A program made the translations under genes and the position numbers. A stretch of 64,000 nucleotides of DNA, from the NCBI RefSeq assembly GCF_026650985.1, contig NZ_CP086239.1, positions 1,674,001 through 1,738,000 of the forward strand, read 5' to 3'. Shown here one piece after another: positions 1-10,215 of this stretch. A model generated the notes under the pieces. It was not told the origin of the DNA. It ran no database searches and was given only the letters and a program-made list of their open reading frames with translations. Source of the stretch: Clostridium estertheticum. Its GTDB lineage: Bacteria; Bacillota; Clostridia; Clostridiales; Clostridiaceae. Position 1 is the first letter of the stretch. Each line of letters opens with the position of its first letter.

Positions 1-1874
1 TCCTCGGCAACAACTGCAAACCCTTTACCATGTTGTCCTGCTCTTGCTGCTTCAACTGCTGCATTTAGTGCTAACATATTAGTTTGAAAAGCAATATCAT
101 CAATAACTTTAATTATTTTTGAAATATTAGAGGATGACTCATTTATATCCCCCATGGATTTAAGTAGCTCTTTCATATGAGAATTTCCAAGTACTGCTCC
201 TTCCTTAGCATTAAGTGCCAGTTCATTTGCTTGACTAGCATTGACTGCATTTTGCTTAGTCTGAGCTGCTACTTGTGTTATTGAAGCAGTTAATTCTTCT
301 ATGGAGCTTGCTTGCTCTGTGGTTCCCTGTGATAATGCCTGACTACCATCAGATACTTGATTAGATCCAGATAAAACTTCATCAGATGCGTCAGTAATGC
401 TCCCTAATAGTTCATTAAAAGCATCTAAAGTATGGTTCAAAGAATCCTTTATAATTAAATAGCTGCCTTGATAATTACCATTCATATTAACAGCTAAGTC
501 TCCATTTGCCATTTTTTCCAATACCCCGGCAGCCTCATTAATTGGATCTTCCATAGCATCCAGTGCCCTATTAAATCCATCTATAACTTCACGATATCCA
601 CCCTTAAATTTTGAGGAATCCCCTCTTGTCTCAAGATCACCTCTCCTTGCTGAATCTGCTATCAGACCTGCTTCTGCTACAAGATCCTGAATTGTTGACA
701 TCATTACTATCATTGAAGGCATTAATTCATCATTCTCAGACCTTTTGCCAACACTTATAAGTCCTTCAAGCCCTTTTATATCTCCCACAGATATTTCCAC
801 TAACAATTTTACTACAGCTGAAATTCTAGCATGAACAGAATTAATATCTTCTGCAAAGTCTTTCATAGCGCCTTTATAAGAGCCCGTCATACTCAAAGTA
901 TGGTCATTTAATGCCATCTTTGATAGTACTCTTCTTGATTCATTTATTGGATTAATAATTGCGTCAAGCGTATTATTTACACCCTCTACAATCTTTCGGT
1001 AATCCCCACTATGTTTAGATGCATCAGCTCTTGTGTCAAGATTACCATCTATTGCCGACTCTGCTAAGATATTTGCATCACTTGTAAGTAACTTTATAGC
1101 TACAATTATTTTTTCAAATGATTTTGCTAAATCTCCAACTTCATCCTTGGTATTTATATCTACCTCTACATTTAGGTTACCTTCTGAAATGTTATCTGCA
1201 GCTATTAGTAGTTTTTTAATTGAATTTCCTATTATCCTTGATATAAAATACCCAAGCAATAGCGAAGCAATTACTGACAATACTACAATAATAATAAGAA
1301 TTACTATTATTCGATTAGATGACATTTGCGCATCCTTAGTTAGTTGACTTCCAATTGTTAAATTCTGCTCAATATTGTCATCAATATTTTTTGCTGCTAT
1401 TTCCCCGAGTGATCCAGCTTCACTCTTTAATAATATATAAGCTTCTGCATTTTTATTATTAATAGCTAATGTTGTAACCTTATCCCGAGAAGTGTTATAA
1501 TCACTTATTGATTTTTCTAGTTTATTATAACTTAAAAGTTCTTCTGGCAATTGCACCGTTTTTTTAAGCTCTGCCATATATTTCACTATTATTTCATCAT
1601 TTACAACTATTTGATCTTGATATTTTTTATAATTAGTATCCTTAGTTTCTATTATAAGATCCCTTACGACTGTTCTAGTTTTTTGAAATGCTTCAGATAT
1701 AAACCCTAATTCACCTTGTGAATTTCCATAATTAGTTATGATATTTTCCGATTTTTTTTGTGTTGCCACAAGACTAAAAATACCAACAATACCTATTGAA
1801 CCTGCAAGTACTGCAACTATAATAAATCCAAGTGTTAATTTTTTACTAAGTTTCATATTATAAAACCATTTCAT
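1..1874 (-). CDS. methyl-accepting chemotaxis protein, C-terminus cut by window edge
   Basis: Transmembrane chemoreceptor that would signal to CheA/CheW. The start is ATG at 1874, preceded by GGGGGAACAAATT. The protein begins [17 protein letters not shown] with a signal-anchor helix, then an extracellular four-helix-bundle-like domain of about 150 residues, a second membrane helix near residue 185, and a HAMP domain ([13 protein letters not shown]). A long stretch of further HAMP-like units follows ([15 protein letters not shown], then [18 protein letters not shown]), so the linker is longer than in a minimal receptor. The signalling hairpin tip [13 protein letters not shown] is visible, and the frame is open to base 1, so only the end of the signalling domain is missing. 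The ligand is unknown. A CheY-like gene lies just upstream on the same strand. Confidence 0.95.
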   Translation of the reverse strand, partial: MKWFYNMKLSKKLTLGFIIVAVLAGSIGIVGIFSLVATQKKSENIITNYGNSQGELGFISEAFQKTRTVVRDLIIETKDTNYKKYQDQIVVNDEIIVKYMAELKKTVQLPEELLSYNKLEKSISDYNTSRDKVTTLAINNKNAEAYILLKSEAGSLGEIAAKNIDDNIEQNLTIGSQLTKDAQMSSNRIIVILIIIVVLSVIASLLLGYFISRIIGNSIKKLLIAADNISEGNLNVEVDINTKDEVGDLAKSFEKIIVAIKLLTSDANILAESAIDGNLDTRADASKHSGDYRKIVEGVNNTLDAIINPINESRRVLSKMALNDHTLSMTGSYKGAMKDFAEDINSVHARISAVVKLLVEISVGDIKGLEGLISVGKRSENDELMPSMIVMMSTIQDLVAEAGLIADSARRGDLETRGDSSKFKGGYREVIDGFNRALDAMEDPINEAAGVLEKMANGDLAVNMNGNYQGSYLIIKDSLNHTLDAFNELLGSITDASDEVLSGSNQVSDGSQALSQGTTEQASSIEELTASITQVAAQTKQNAVNASQANELALNAKEGAVLGNSHMKELLKSMGDINESSSNISKIIKVIDDIAFQTNMLALNAAVEAARAGQHGKGFAVVAE

Positions 1875-1936
1875 AATTTGTTCCCCCCGATTATCCTATT
1901 TGTGAAATTTTTCACTTTTAAATGTTGATAATTCTA

Positions 1937-2290
1937 TTAGAATTTACTAAAAGCTTTTGTTATTGTTTCTTGGGTAAATGGTTTTATTACAAACCCCATT
2001 GCACCTGAAATTATAGCTTCTCTAACAATCGACTCTTGCCCCATAGCCGAAATCATAATAACTTTAGCATTTTTATCAAATGCCTTTATATTTTTTAATG
2101 CAGCGAGCCCATCCATTATTGGCATTGTAATATCAAGGGTTATGATATCCGGTTTAAGAATCTTATATTTTTCTATCGCTACTAATCCATTTTCAGCCTC
2201 TCCAACTATTTCGAATCCACACTTTTCAAGCATACTTTTCAATGACATCCTCATAAATGTTGCATCATCTGTAATTAAAACTCTCTTCAT
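1937..2290 (-). CDS. CheY-like single-domain response regulator
   Basis: A stand-alone receiver domain of 117 residues with no output domain. Conserved residues are all present: the acidic pair DD near residue 8, the phosphoacceptor Asp in LDITMP (about residue 53), the Ser of MISAMG and the Lys of VIKPF. An ATG nine bases upstream (2299) is also in frame, but the GGGAG directly abuts it; the second ATG sits nine bases from that GGGAG, so 2290 is the better start. It lies 62 bases upstream of a chemoreceptor gene on the same strand, which fits a role in chemotaxis signalling. The motif MPIMDGLAAL is typical of CheY relatives in clostridia. Confidence 0.93.
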   Translation of the reverse strand: MKRVLITDDATFMRMSLKSMLEKCGFEIVGEAENGLVAIEKYKILKPDIITLDITMPIMDGLAALKNIKAFDKNAKVIMISAMGQESIVREAIISGAMGFVIKPFTQETITKAFSKF

Positions 2291-2785
2291 AAAATCCATC
2301 TCCCACTAAATATTTATTATACTTTCAACATTCTTTCTTTCCTTTTTATTGTATATATTTCTACACAGAATACCTCCATATTAGTTGCAACTAACTACTA
2401 TTACTCTTATTATATAGTGATATTTACATATTTCAACATATATCCAAACCGAAATTCTTTTATAATTCATCATTTGTTTACAACTTCTTATAATGGTTTA
2501 TCATCATCATATTCACTTATTCAATGAAATATATTGAAAATTATAATTATTTTTATAATTTATTACATTTATTCCTAATTTATGGCTAAAAGTGTTTTGT
2601 ATTATAATTCATATAATTACTTTAAACCGATTACATTTGCTAATATATATAAGAGCTTTTGTTAAATCATTCCCTGCGTTGCTGAAATATTATAATAAAA
2701 AATAAGCAAATTAATTAAAATGGCACCTACAGACTAAACACTTTAAAAAGTATATTAGCTATAGGCACCAGTTTAATTTTTCTGC
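2291..2785. other. AT-rich intergenic region with GGCACC direct repeats
   Basis: No gene found in about 495 bases. The part near 2722-2772 carries two direct copies of GGCACC (GGCACCTACAG and TATAGGCACC) either side of a weak inner stem, just past the stop of the following chemoreceptor. These hexamers recall the GGTGCCACC elements found elsewhere in the window, but here they are direct and not palindromic. Confidence 0.5.
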
Positions 2786-4969
2786 TTATTTTATATTAAA
2801 TGCATTTACAATTTCATTTAGATTACCAGCTGAATGAGAAAGTATTTTTGATGCTTGTTCAACTTGTTTTGTTTGTTTTAAAGTAGAGCTTATTAATTCC
2901 GAAACTATTTCACTCCTATCACTATTTTTAGAAGTATCCTTATCAATTTTAGCTGCAAATTCACCTATATTTTCTTTTATCACACTTATTTCATCTGCTT
3001 GAAGTTTAATTAACCTTGTAATTGACTGAACATCAATAGTTACAAGTGTAATTTCGCTTTGAATCTTGTTAAAAGCTTTCATAGATTCAGAAACATTTCC
3101 ACTTTCTTCCTCTATCTTTGTGCCAATGCTACGCACATTATTTATTGTAATTTCTGTTTCGTTTTGAAGTGAGGAAATAAGTCTTCCAATTGATACTACC
3201 GCTTCCGCAGAGCCACTCGCAAGCTTTGAAACTTCCTTTGCAACAACACTAAACCCTTTGCCAGCTTCACCAGCGCGAGCAGATTCTATGGATGCATTTA
3301 ATGCTAACATATGAGTTTGATTACTAATGCCGCTTATTACATTAGTTACTTCTGTAATTTCCTCTGAATATCTTTGTAAAACGCTTATGCTTTTAAGCGT
3401 ATCTTTCATCCCAGCTTCTAACTCCTTCATGCTAACAATAACATCTTTAGATACCTGCGTACTTGAATTAGCATAATCATTAGTGTCTTGTATTTTAACA
3501 CTTACATTTGTAATTAATTCATTCATATCGTTAATTGAGTTTGAAATATGGTTAAAATTATCATTTGTACCTTTGAAAATTTCATTTTGTTTCTTTGATG
3601 AAGATAAAAAATGAGATATAGATTTTTCTATGGTACTCGTATTTTTTTGAACATTCTCAGACAATGCAAGCAGTGAATAAGCAGACCCAGATGAATCTTT
3701 TGAAGCTCTTCCCATTCTCTTAATAATTGTCATTTGATTGTTAACGAATTTATTAAACCATGTTGCAAGGTCTCCAATTTCATCATTTGATAATTTACCA
3801 ACTCTAAGAGTTAAATCCCCCTCACCTTCAGCTATTTCTTTCAAAATAGAAATGGTTGAATTTAATGGTTTAACTACTAATTTTTTTATAGTGTAACTTA
3901 AAAATAAAGATATAAGAATCCATACCAATACTAATCTTGGCAGTGCATATGAATTGTTAGATAATGACAATAAATAATTTCCAAATATAAATACTGCACT
4001 TACAAGTGCCGATAACATCGGCAACTTAAAATTTAAGCTCTTAAAGTTATAAATTTCAGAAATATCGCCTTCACACATCATACCCCACGTTTCACCACAA
4101 TTAGGAGGTTCTATAATTATACCTTTTCCACCAACTAATATATGTCTATAATCAGGATAGCCTGGCCATGTATTTAGATTTTCTCCATTTTCAATAGTAT
4201 TTTTAACTCCAAGATGTAATTCTGAACTTTCAGGATCATTAAAAATAATTTCAAATTCCGTGTGTTTTTCTATTTTTATATTACCCCACTTTTTTGTTTT
4301 TATACCTTGCTTTAGGTTGTCTCCTAAAGTAAAAGTATCGTCTTCAAAACGACTTCTAGAAATCGCTGTACCTATTGGAACTTTTCTATTTGATTTCAAC
4401 ATAAAAATGTAATTATCTCCGGATTCCTTATAAATATGGGTATCCTCATCTTGTATAACATCAGACATCACATCATTAGGAATTCTACCGCAAAGTACAC
4501 CTTTTCTACCGTTATGTTTATTCTCAAAAGGCAAGGAAAACATTAAAGTAACTTCATCAGAAAATTTAGAATTAAAGTTTCCAATTTGCTGAGTATCAAT
4601 ATCAATGTATGGACCATACATCAGAGGTTTATTTTCCATTCCCTCAATAAAATTAGGAAGAGATTTCATTTCTTTTTTCAGATTCAATGTGGATGTAGAT
4701 ATAATATTAACTCCATCCTTATTAAGGATGAATAATTCCGAAAAATCTTGAAATCGCAACCTTTTTTTCTCTAATAATTTTGTTAATTCCTTAAAATCAA
4801 TTTCATTTTCATCAAAATAAGCCAAAAGAGAGTCCCTTGTAAGTTCAAGTGCAATCCAAGTATCTTTAAACCAAGTTTCCAAAGCTTTTTTCCTTCCTTT
4901 AGCAATCCCCTCGAATATTTTTTCTGAATTTATTCTCAATTTTTTATTGTGAAAATTTGAAAAAATCAT
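2786..4969 (-). CDS. methyl-accepting chemotaxis protein with soluble N-terminal sensor
   Basis: A 727-residue chemoreceptor. Unlike the usual architecture there is no N-terminal membrane helix: the first 310 or so residues are hydrophilic and Cache-like in size (segments such as [15 protein letters not shown] and [15 protein letters not shown]). Two membrane helices follow close together at roughly 318-366, then a HAMP domain ([21 protein letters not shown]) and a full signalling domain with tip [18 protein letters not shown]. On this reading both ends would be cytoplasmic, joined by a hairpin of two helices. The tip departs slightly from consensus ([11 protein letters not shown]). It is preceded by GGGGGGATATT at a good distance from the ATG. 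The ligand is unknown. Confidence 0.93.
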   Translation of the reverse strand: MIFSNFHNKKLRINSEKIFEGIAKGRKKALETWFKDTWIALELTRDSLLAYFDENEIDFKELTKLLEKKRLRFQDFSELFILNKDGVNIISTSTLNLKKEMKSLPNFIEGMENKPLMYGPYIDIDTQQIGNFNSKFSDEVTLMFSLPFENKHNGRKGVLCGRIPNDVMSDVIQDEDTHIYKESGDNYIFMLKSNRKVPIGTAISRSRFEDDTFTLGDNLKQGIKTKKWGNIKIEKHTEFEIIFNDPESSELHLGVKNTIENGENLNTWPGYPDYRHILVGGKGIIIEPPNCGETWGMMCEGDISEIYNFKSLNFKLPMLSALVSAVFIFGNYLLSLSNNSYALPRLVLVWILISLFLSYTIKKLVVKPLNSTISILKEIAEGEGDLTLRVGKLSNDEIGDLATWFNKFVNNQMTIIKRMGRASKDSSGSAYSLLALSENVQKNTSTIEKSISHFLSSSKKQNEIFKGTNDNFNHISNSINDMNELITNVSVKIQDTNDYANSSTQVSKDVIVSMKELEAGMKDTLKSISVLQRYSEEITEVTNVISGISNQTHMLALNASIESARAGEAGKGFSVVAKEVSKLASGSAEAVVSIGRLISSLQNETEITINNVRSIGTKIEEESGNVSESMKAFNKIQSEITLVTIDVQSITRLIKLQADEISVIKENIGEFAAKIDKDTSKNSDRSEIVSELISSTLKQTKQVEQASKILSHSAGNLNEIVNAFNIK

Positions 4970-5042
4970 AATATCCCCCCATAATCTTTAGTTTAAATTA
5001 TATATGTTTCTAATTGTACAATAAAATGTAAATTTTATCAAT

Positions 5043-5094
5043 AAAAAGAAGGATAACATCTTTGCCTTTATGACAATTTGTTATCCTTCTTTTT
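5043..5094. terminator. bidirectional rho-independent terminator
   Basis: Inverted repeat with arms AAAAAGAAGGATAACA and TGTTATCCTTCTTTTT around a short loop, flanked by T-rich sequence on both strands. It separates the upstream chemoreceptor from the ABC pair that ends at 5170. Confidence 0.8.
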
Positions 5095-5169
5095 AATTTT
5101 TCATTATAATATACAACTTTCCATTATTATCTTTCAAAATATCTCTACTTATCATTTTTCTTAAAATAT

Positions 5170-6162
5170 TTAAATGTCTCGTTTTTCAAAAACATAATAA
5201 CCCACAAAAGCGAATATTATAGAATATATAGCGGATAAACCTAAAGCAAAAGCAAGTGTTGTTCCGTCAATAGATGATCCTGAAGTAACAAATCCAGAGA
5301 AATTAGACATTCCAAGTGGAAGATATTGACCCCAGCTAAAAAACATAGCTACCATATTTATTATAGTACTACCAACGAAAAGCAAGAACAGTGAAAATCC
5401 AGTTGCAATTGAGCGAGAACGGGATATTGCTGAAATTGCAAACGCTATTATTACATATACAAGTACTTGAAGATAATCAAGTACAAATACAATAATTGTT
5501 TTTAATGCGGCCGGAATATACATTATACTACTACTTGTCCATAACATTTCCTTAGCACCTAGACCGTTGAAACCAAATAATACACCCATCATTATAAAGT
5601 TCAATAAAAATGTTGCTACCAAAAGTTCAAGACCATAAATTATTGTAGCTACTAATTTTGCAGAAAGGATTTCATAACGTTTATAAGGCCTCGATATCAT
5701 CATTTTCATTGTACCTTCTGAAAATTCACCAGCAACTAAAGCTGAACATGCTATTATTACAAAAAGCGCAATAAGTCTACTATAACCCGCATCTGTAGAA
5801 AACTTTGTGCTTCTTGACCAAACACTCTTTTGTGATTCTGGTTTGATATCATTACTGATTCTGTACTCACCTTCTGCGATTCCCTTTTTAAGTGATCCCG
5901 TAAGCACTTTCGAAATATTATTCTTACCATCCTCAGCCTGTTTTAGCTGAATTTTTTGAAGCGCCACATTAGCTTGCAATTCTTGTTTCCAATTTTGCGA
6001 AACTGTGGTGGTGTTTGGAACCTTCTGAGATACAGTATAATATTTATAAATACCAGTTGCTGCCAATATAAGTATAATCATTATTAAAAACATTACTTTC
6101 GCAGAAACTCTTTTCCACAATTTTGTATTTTCTATTGAAACAAGTGTAAAAAAACTACCCAT
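5170..6162 (-). CDS. ABC-2 type transporter permease (partner of 6164-7087)
   Basis: A 330-residue integral membrane subunit. One N-terminal helix (about 23-40) is followed by a large extracytoplasmic loop to about residue 130 (ending RSTKFSTDAGYSRLIALF), then five or so further helices. The segment VAGEFSEGTMKMMISRPYKR is the amphipathic coupling motif seen in ABC-2 permeases of the BcrB/NatB type. The gene starts two bases after the ATPase stop, in one operon. The family exports peptide antibiotics or other hydrophobic molecules; the substrate here is unknown. Confidence 0.9.
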   Translation of the reverse strand: MGSFFTLVSIENTKLWKRVSAKVMFLIMIILILAATGIYKYYTVSQKVPNTTTVSQNWKQELQANVALQKIQLKQAEDGKNNISKVLTGSLKKGIAEGEYRISNDIKPESQKSVWSRSTKFSTDAGYSRLIALFVIIACSALVAGEFSEGTMKMMISRPYKRYEILSAKLVATIIYGLELLVATFLLNFIMMGVLFGFNGLGAKEMLWTSSSIMYIPAALKTIIVFVLDYLQVLVYVIIAFAISAISRSRSIATGFSLFLLFVGSTIINMVAMFFSWGQYLPLGMSNFSGFVTSGSSIDGTTLAFALGLSAIYSIIFAFVGYYVFEKRDI

Positions 6163-6163
6163 T

Positions 6164-7087
6164 TTATTTGCCCTCCCCTGTAAGCTTCATAAATACATCT
6201 TCAAGTGATTGTGTCTCTTGTTTATCCATACCCAAAATAGCAATACCAGCAGTTGTTAATGTTGTAACTATTTCAGGTACACGTTCCTTCGTTGTTTCAA
6301 TATGTACTCCATCACCTAATAGACTACCATTTATATTAATGCTTGTTAGAAGTGAAACTGCCCTATCATTATCGTCCGATTCTAATACTATAATTGTTTT
6401 ATCATCTTCCTTTGTCATGTTAAGGAGTTCTTCAACAGATTTTATCGTTATAATTTTACCTTTATTGATTATTCCAACGCGGTCGCACATCTGCTGCATT
6501 TCGCTTAAAATATGGCTAGATACAAGTACTGTAAGACCAGTATCTGATGCTAACTTTCGAAGTAGCACTCGCATTGCCTTAATTCCTGCTGGATCAAGCC
6601 CATTTGTAGGTTCATCAAGTATAAGAAGTTTAGGACTATGAAGTAGTGCTTGGGCAATTCCTAGACGTTGCTTCATTCCTAGCGAATAAGTTTTTACTTT
6701 GTCATTTATTGCTCTCTCAAGATCTACAATTTTTACTACTTCATTGATTCGTGATTCATCTACACCTTCATATATTTTAGCGAATATCTTAAGATTATCC
6801 ATACCAGACATATATTTATACATGTCTGGATTTTCAACTATGCACCCAATATTGCGCATTGCTCCTTTAAAATCATCTTTTACTGAGCATCCACCCACGT
6901 AAATACTTCCCTCAGTAATTTTTGATAACCCAACAATCATCTTGATAGTAGTAGATTTTCCAGCTCCATTAGGTCCTAGAAACCCAAATATCTCTCCCTT
7001 TTTAAGTTCAAAAGAAATTTCTGAAACTATTGTACGCTTGCCAATTATTTTTTTAAGATTATCGACCTTTAATACTTCATTAATCAT
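6164..7087 (-). CDS. ABC transporter ATP-binding protein, BcrA-type
   Basis: A 307-residue ATPase that powers the permease downstream. Walker A is GPNGAGKST, the signature is YSLGMKQRLG, Walker B is LLILDEPTNGLDP and the H-loop is SSHILSEM. The C-terminal 80 residues form the extension seen in BcrA-like (bacitracin or lantibiotic resistance) and NatA-like ATPases. A strong AAGGAGG precedes the ATG. No two-component system directly adjoins it, although the LytTR kinase pair starts 145 bases upstream on the same strand. Confidence 0.94.
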   Translation of the reverse strand: MINEVLKVDNLKKIIGKRTIVSEISFELKKGEIFGFLGPNGAGKSTTIKMIVGLSKITEGSIYVGGCSVKDDFKGAMRNIGCIVENPDMYKYMSGMDNLKIFAKIYEGVDESRINEVVKIVDLERAINDKVKTYSLGMKQRLGIAQALLHSPKLLILDEPTNGLDPAGIKAMRVLLRKLASDTGLTVLVSSHILSEMQQMCDRVGIINKGKIITIKSVEELLNMTKEDDKTIIVLESDDNDRAVSLLTSININGSLLGDGVHIETTKERVPEIVTTLTTAGIAILGMDKQETQSLEDVFMKLTGEGK

Positions 7088-7198
7088 AATATGCCTCCTT
7101 GTGTAACTTCACATATAAATTTTACTATACTTTTTATATAAAACAAGATAAAATTCCTGTAACGTACATTTTCCCTCACAAACGGAATAAAAAAAGCA

Positions 7199-7232
7199 GT
7201 GCCACCCACATGGCAAGTGGCAAGTTGAAACT
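7199..7232. repeat. 34-bp direct repeat, copy 1
   Basis: Reads GTGCCACCCACATGGCAAGT then GGCAAGTTGAAACT. It matches 32 of 34 bases with a copy at 9324-9357 in the same orientation; the only differences are the central CA versus TG. It contains GCCAC/GTGGC inverted repeats and a tandem GGCAAGT. It abuts the stop codon of the histidine kinase gene. Confidence 0.9.
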
Positions 7233-8542
7233 CAAAGGCTTATTTTACTTATCTTCGAGTTCTTACTTCTTTTAGAAGTTTGATTAAATGACATTTTAAA
7301 AACAGTATAACCATCTTCAAATGATAGTTGAATATCGCTACCCTTTTTTTTAGCTATTTCTTTAATATTGAAAAGACCATATCCCCTATTATCCCCTTTT
7401 TTAGTTGAAAATCCTCTTTTAAATATATTTTCTATATTGTCTGGTTTTATTGTTCTTCCACTATTCTTAACCTCTACAATATTATCATTTCCTTCTTCAC
7501 ATATATTTAATATAACGATCTTATCCTTCGTGTCATTTTTAACAGCTTGAAAAGCATTATCAAGCAAATTATTTAGTATATCTGAAATTTCATAATCATT
7601 TAAACTATTATCCAATGAATTATTTGTCACATTAAATAAAAATTTTACATTTAATCTATCTGCATCACAGAGTTTATTGTATATTATAGCCTTAATTATA
7701 ATATTGTCTATATATATGATATCTTCTATAATATCATTTGAATATTTAAGTGACATAATATACTTTCTTAATTCATTTTTAACTTCTTTTTCACTGCTTA
7801 CCTCTACTATTGCATTTATAGTGTTTAGATGATTTTTAAAATCATGTTGTCTCCGCCTTGTCTCTTCTACTATATCAAGCAATATAGGCTTGTACATATT
7901 TTGAACTTCTAAAACCTTTTTATCCTCACTTATTTTAATTATATAATAATATAAGAATATATTTAACGATATCATCGATACTATAATAAAAATATATACT
8001 AAGAGATTATCTAATATTATGTTTTTATTATATTCCCATATAAATTTAGAAAATATAATGTATAACCCTAAATTAATTACAAAATAATATAGTATCTTAG
8101 AATCCAATTTCATAACTTTCTTTGCTATTTTACTAAAGTTACATCTTGTTATAATAATGGCACAAACTAATTCTATCAAAAGAAAAACAATTCTCATTGC
8201 ATATTTACCAGAATATGGGAATCCAGCTAAATTTGCACAACTAATTAGGGTTATTTGTAAAATCATATTTACACACGATAATACTATAAATTCCACTATT
8301 GTCTTTATAAATGATCTCTTATACATGATTTTCATAAAAATAATCATACTCGTACATCGAATAAGAAAATCCACATAAACATTTGTTTTGTTTATTATGA
8401 TTAGTATAATTATTTCTATTAGTATTACGAATATATTTTTCAACCAATTATTTTCATCCTTAAGACAAAATTTCGACCATAATAACATAAATATAAACAA
8501 TTCAATAAAACTAACTAAGGCATATTGTAGTACAACTATCAT
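7232..8542 (-). CDS. AgrC-like sensor histidine kinase (GHKL family)
   Basis: A 436-residue membrane kinase that would phosphorylate the LytTR regulator encoded just upstream. The first 205 residues hold about six membrane helices, as in AgrC-type receptors of peptide signals. The phosphoacceptor region is RRRQHDFKNHLN with His near residue 233, and the ATPase domain has the N-box LLDNAFQAVKN and the glycine-rich GYGLFNI. The start is supported by AGGAGAG seven bases before ATG. No AgrB-like protease or AgrD-like peptide gene is seen nearby, so the signal may come from elsewhere or may not be a peptide. It is the second gene of a two-gene operon. Confidence 0.92.
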   Translation of the reverse strand: MIVVLQYALVSFIELFIFMLLWSKFCLKDENNWLKNIFVILIEIIILIIINKTNVYVDFLIRCTSMIIFMKIMYKRSFIKTIVEFIVLSCVNMILQITLISCANLAGFPYSGKYAMRIVFLLIELVCAIIITRCNFSKIAKKVMKLDSKILYYFVINLGLYIIFSKFIWEYNKNIILDNLLVYIFIIVSMISLNIFLYYYIIKISEDKKVLEVQNMYKPILLDIVEETRRRQHDFKNHLNTINAIVEVSSEKEVKNELRKYIMSLKYSNDIIEDIIYIDNIIIKAIIYNKLCDADRLNVKFLFNVTNNSLDNSLNDYEISDILNNLLDNAFQAVKNDTKDKIVILNICEEGNDNIVEVKNSGRTIKPDNIENIFKRGFSTKKGDNRGYGLFNIKEIAKKKGSDIQLSFEDGYTVFKMSFNQTSKRSKNSKISKISL

Positions 8543-8577
8543 CCCATACTCTCCTTTTTATAACAAATTCAATTTAA

Positions 8578-9303
8578 TTACTGAAATTGTTCCATTATCG
8601 TATTTTTGAATTTGTAACCTAAAGGAGCATTTTTATCATAATTTTCGAAGTAAATTTCACTCAATTTACTATCTACATTCTCTATCTTCTTTATATATTT
8701 AACGTTCACCGCAAAAGATTTATGACACTGAACTATATTGTTAGAATTTATAATTTTAAGAATTTTACTAAGCGGTAAGTTATTAACTTTAAAAACACCA
8801 TTTACTGTATGTATCATACATTTACGAAGATACACCTCTATAAAAATAGTCTCATCAACATATATTTTTACATTGACACCACTTTTAACTTCAATTATTA
8901 CATATCTTTTTGCTTCATTTCTTTCATTTGTTTTTTCAATATGCGCTTTAAAGTGTTTTGTCATATTCACTACATCTGCCATATCATATGGTTTTAGAAT
9001 ATAATCATAACAATGCACTTCTTTAAATGCCTTAGTTAAATATTCAACATGAGTTGTTAAAAAAATAATAAAACTAAACTCATATTTTGGTATCTTCCTA
9101 ATCTCTATTGCGAAATCTACTCCAGATGAACTGTTTAAACATATATCCACATAAAAAACATCTATACTATAGATGTTTGTAATTTCTAAAGCCTCATCTT
9201 TATCAACAGATTCATATATATTTATACCTTTGTCTATTTGCTGTATCATCTTTTTCAAACTTTTCCTCTGCAGCATATCATCCTCTACTATTAACACATT
9301 CAT
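8578..9303 (-). CDS. LytTR family response regulator (AgrA-like)
   Basis: A 241-residue regulator with an N-terminal receiver domain (acidic EDD at 7-9, phosphoacceptor Asp53 in YVDICLNSSSG, Lys in ILKPYD) and a C-terminal LytTR DNA-binding domain from about residue 135 (features YVDETIFIEVY and VQCHKSFAVNVKYIKKIE). It lies 35 bases upstream of its kinase on the same strand, so they form a pair. AAAGGGG precedes the ATG. LytTR regulators bind paired direct repeats; the tandem GGCAAGT inside the 34-bp repeat just upstream is a possible site, but this is inference. Confidence 0.93.
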   Translation of the reverse strand: MNVLIVEDDMLQRKSLKKMIQQIDKGINIYESVDKDEALEITNIYSIDVFYVDICLNSSSGVDFAIEIRKIPKYEFSFIIFLTTHVEYLTKAFKEVHCYDYILKPYDMADVVNMTKHFKAHIEKTNERNEAKRYVIIEVKSGVNVKIYVDETIFIEVYLRKCMIHTVNGVFKVNNLPLSKILKIINSNNIVQCHKSFAVNVKYIKKIENVDSKLSEIYFENYDKNAPLGYKFKNTIMEQFQ

Positions 9304-9323
9304 TGGTATCCCCTTTAATCATG

Positions 9324-9357
9324 GTGCCACCCATGTGGCAAGTGGCAAGTTGAAACT
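9324..9357. repeat. 34-bp direct repeat, copy 2
   Basis: Reads GTGCCACCCATGTGGCAAGT then GGCAAGTTGAAACT, in the same orientation as copy 1 at 7199. It ends 20 bases upstream of the LytTR regulator start. The pair of repeats therefore brackets the regulator and kinase genes exactly. The plus strand of this copy could encode a short peptide MVPPMWQVAS, but it has no ribosome binding site. Confidence 0.9.
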
Positions 9358-9391
9358 TAATACTTACCATAGTCTTATTTTATAACAATCT

Positions 9392-9401
9392 TATTATATC
9401 A
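9392..9401 (-). promoter_or_regulatory. extended -10 promoter candidate for the LytTR operon
   Basis: On the minus strand the sequence reads TATGATATAATAAG, giving a perfect TATAAT with an upstream TG in the extended -10 position. It lies about 90 bases upstream of the regulator start. No convincing -35 box is seen. Confidence 0.4.
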
Positions 9402-9582
9402 TAAACTTTTGCTAAATTAGATATATTTTGTAACATTACAAGTTCAAAACATTCTTTTTATTAGAGACACAGTACCTTTCCTAACATATAGTTTATGCTT
9501 TATTAAATAACTCATAATTACAATATAGCTATAGATCATGCAATCCTATTATGAAAAGCTAATAAATTTTGTTCACAATAAA

Positions 9583-9627
9583 AATGGCTAAAATCTAAGA
9601 GGACAAAACTCTTCGATTTTAGCCATT
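9583..9627 (-). terminator. rho-independent terminator of the LemA operon
   Basis: Arms AATGGCTAAAATC and GATTTTAGCCATT, with a further AAGAG/CTCTT inner pair, just past the LemA stop codon. On the minus strand the stem is followed by TTTTATTG. Confidence 0.75.
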
Positions 9628-9642
9628 CATTTATCATTCTCT

Positions 9643-10185
9643 TTAAAACTTAATTTGTGGAGCACTTTTTTCATCCTCGTCTACATTGAAAGAAGACTCT
9701 TCCTTAAAACTACAAAACCTTGCAACAATACTTGAAGGAAACATTTGAACAACATTGTTGTATTCCATAACTACGTCATTGTAGAATTGTCTTGCATAAC
9801 CAATTTTATCTTCTGTTTTTGACAATTCTTCTTGAAGTTCAAGAAAATTAATATTTGACTTAAGCTCGGGATAGGCCTCAGCTACTGCAAATAATTTTCC
9901 AAGTACCTGTGTTAATTCACCATTAGCATTCATCATATCCTCTGGAGTGCTTGAGGAAAGATATTTTGTCCTAGCTGAGGTTACTCCCTCAAAAGTACTA
10001 CGTTCATGATTATCATAACCTTTTACAATTTCAACTAGGTTTGGAATAAGATCAAATCTTCTTTTTAATTGTATATCGATTTGTCCCCAAGAATTTCTAA
10101 CTTTATTTCTATTACCTACAAGACTATTATAAAAGACAACTATAATTACCAATATTACAACTACTATAATTACTGGAATTAACAT
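9643..10185 (-). CDS. lemA: LemA family protein
   Basis: A 180-residue protein with one N-terminal membrane helix (LIPVIIVVVILVIIVVFY) and a cytoplasmic-type helical domain bearing the LemA signatures NRNKVRNSWGQIDIQLKRR, DLIPNLVEIVKGY and the later YNDVVMEYNN. Length is typical. LemA proteins are membrane anchored and of uncertain function, often linked to envelope stress. It follows the DUF2207 gene by 30 bases on the same strand, a pairing seen in many Firmicutes. Confidence 0.94.
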   Translation of the reverse strand: MLIPVIIVVVILVIIVVFYNSLVGNRNKVRNSWGQIDIQLKRRFDLIPNLVEIVKGYDNHERSTFEGVTSARTKYLSSSTPEDMMNANGELTQVLGKLFAVAEAYPELKSNINFLELQEELSKTEDKIGYARQFYNDVVMEYNNVVQMFPSSIVARFCSFKEESSFNVDEDEKSAPQIKF

Positions 10186-10215
10186 ACATAAACCCCCTCT
10201 TTCAAATATGCATCA

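Noticed and set aside
2722-2772. Possible terminator after the second chemoreceptor
   Set aside because: The GGCACC motifs are direct, not inverted; the inner stem is weak and there is no T run.
6168-6902. Plus-strand ORFs opposite the BcrA-type ATPase
   Set aside because: Mirror frames of a conserved gene; no binding sites and no recognisable motifs.
9323-9353. Short plus-strand peptide MVPPMWQVAS within the 34-bp repeat
   Set aside because: No ribosome binding site, and the other copy lacks the ATG; probably not translated.
9450-9520. 23-codon minus-strand ORF MSYLIKHKLYVRKGTVSLIK upstream of the LytTR operon
   Set aside because: Too short, no binding site, and no processing partner; not like AgrD.
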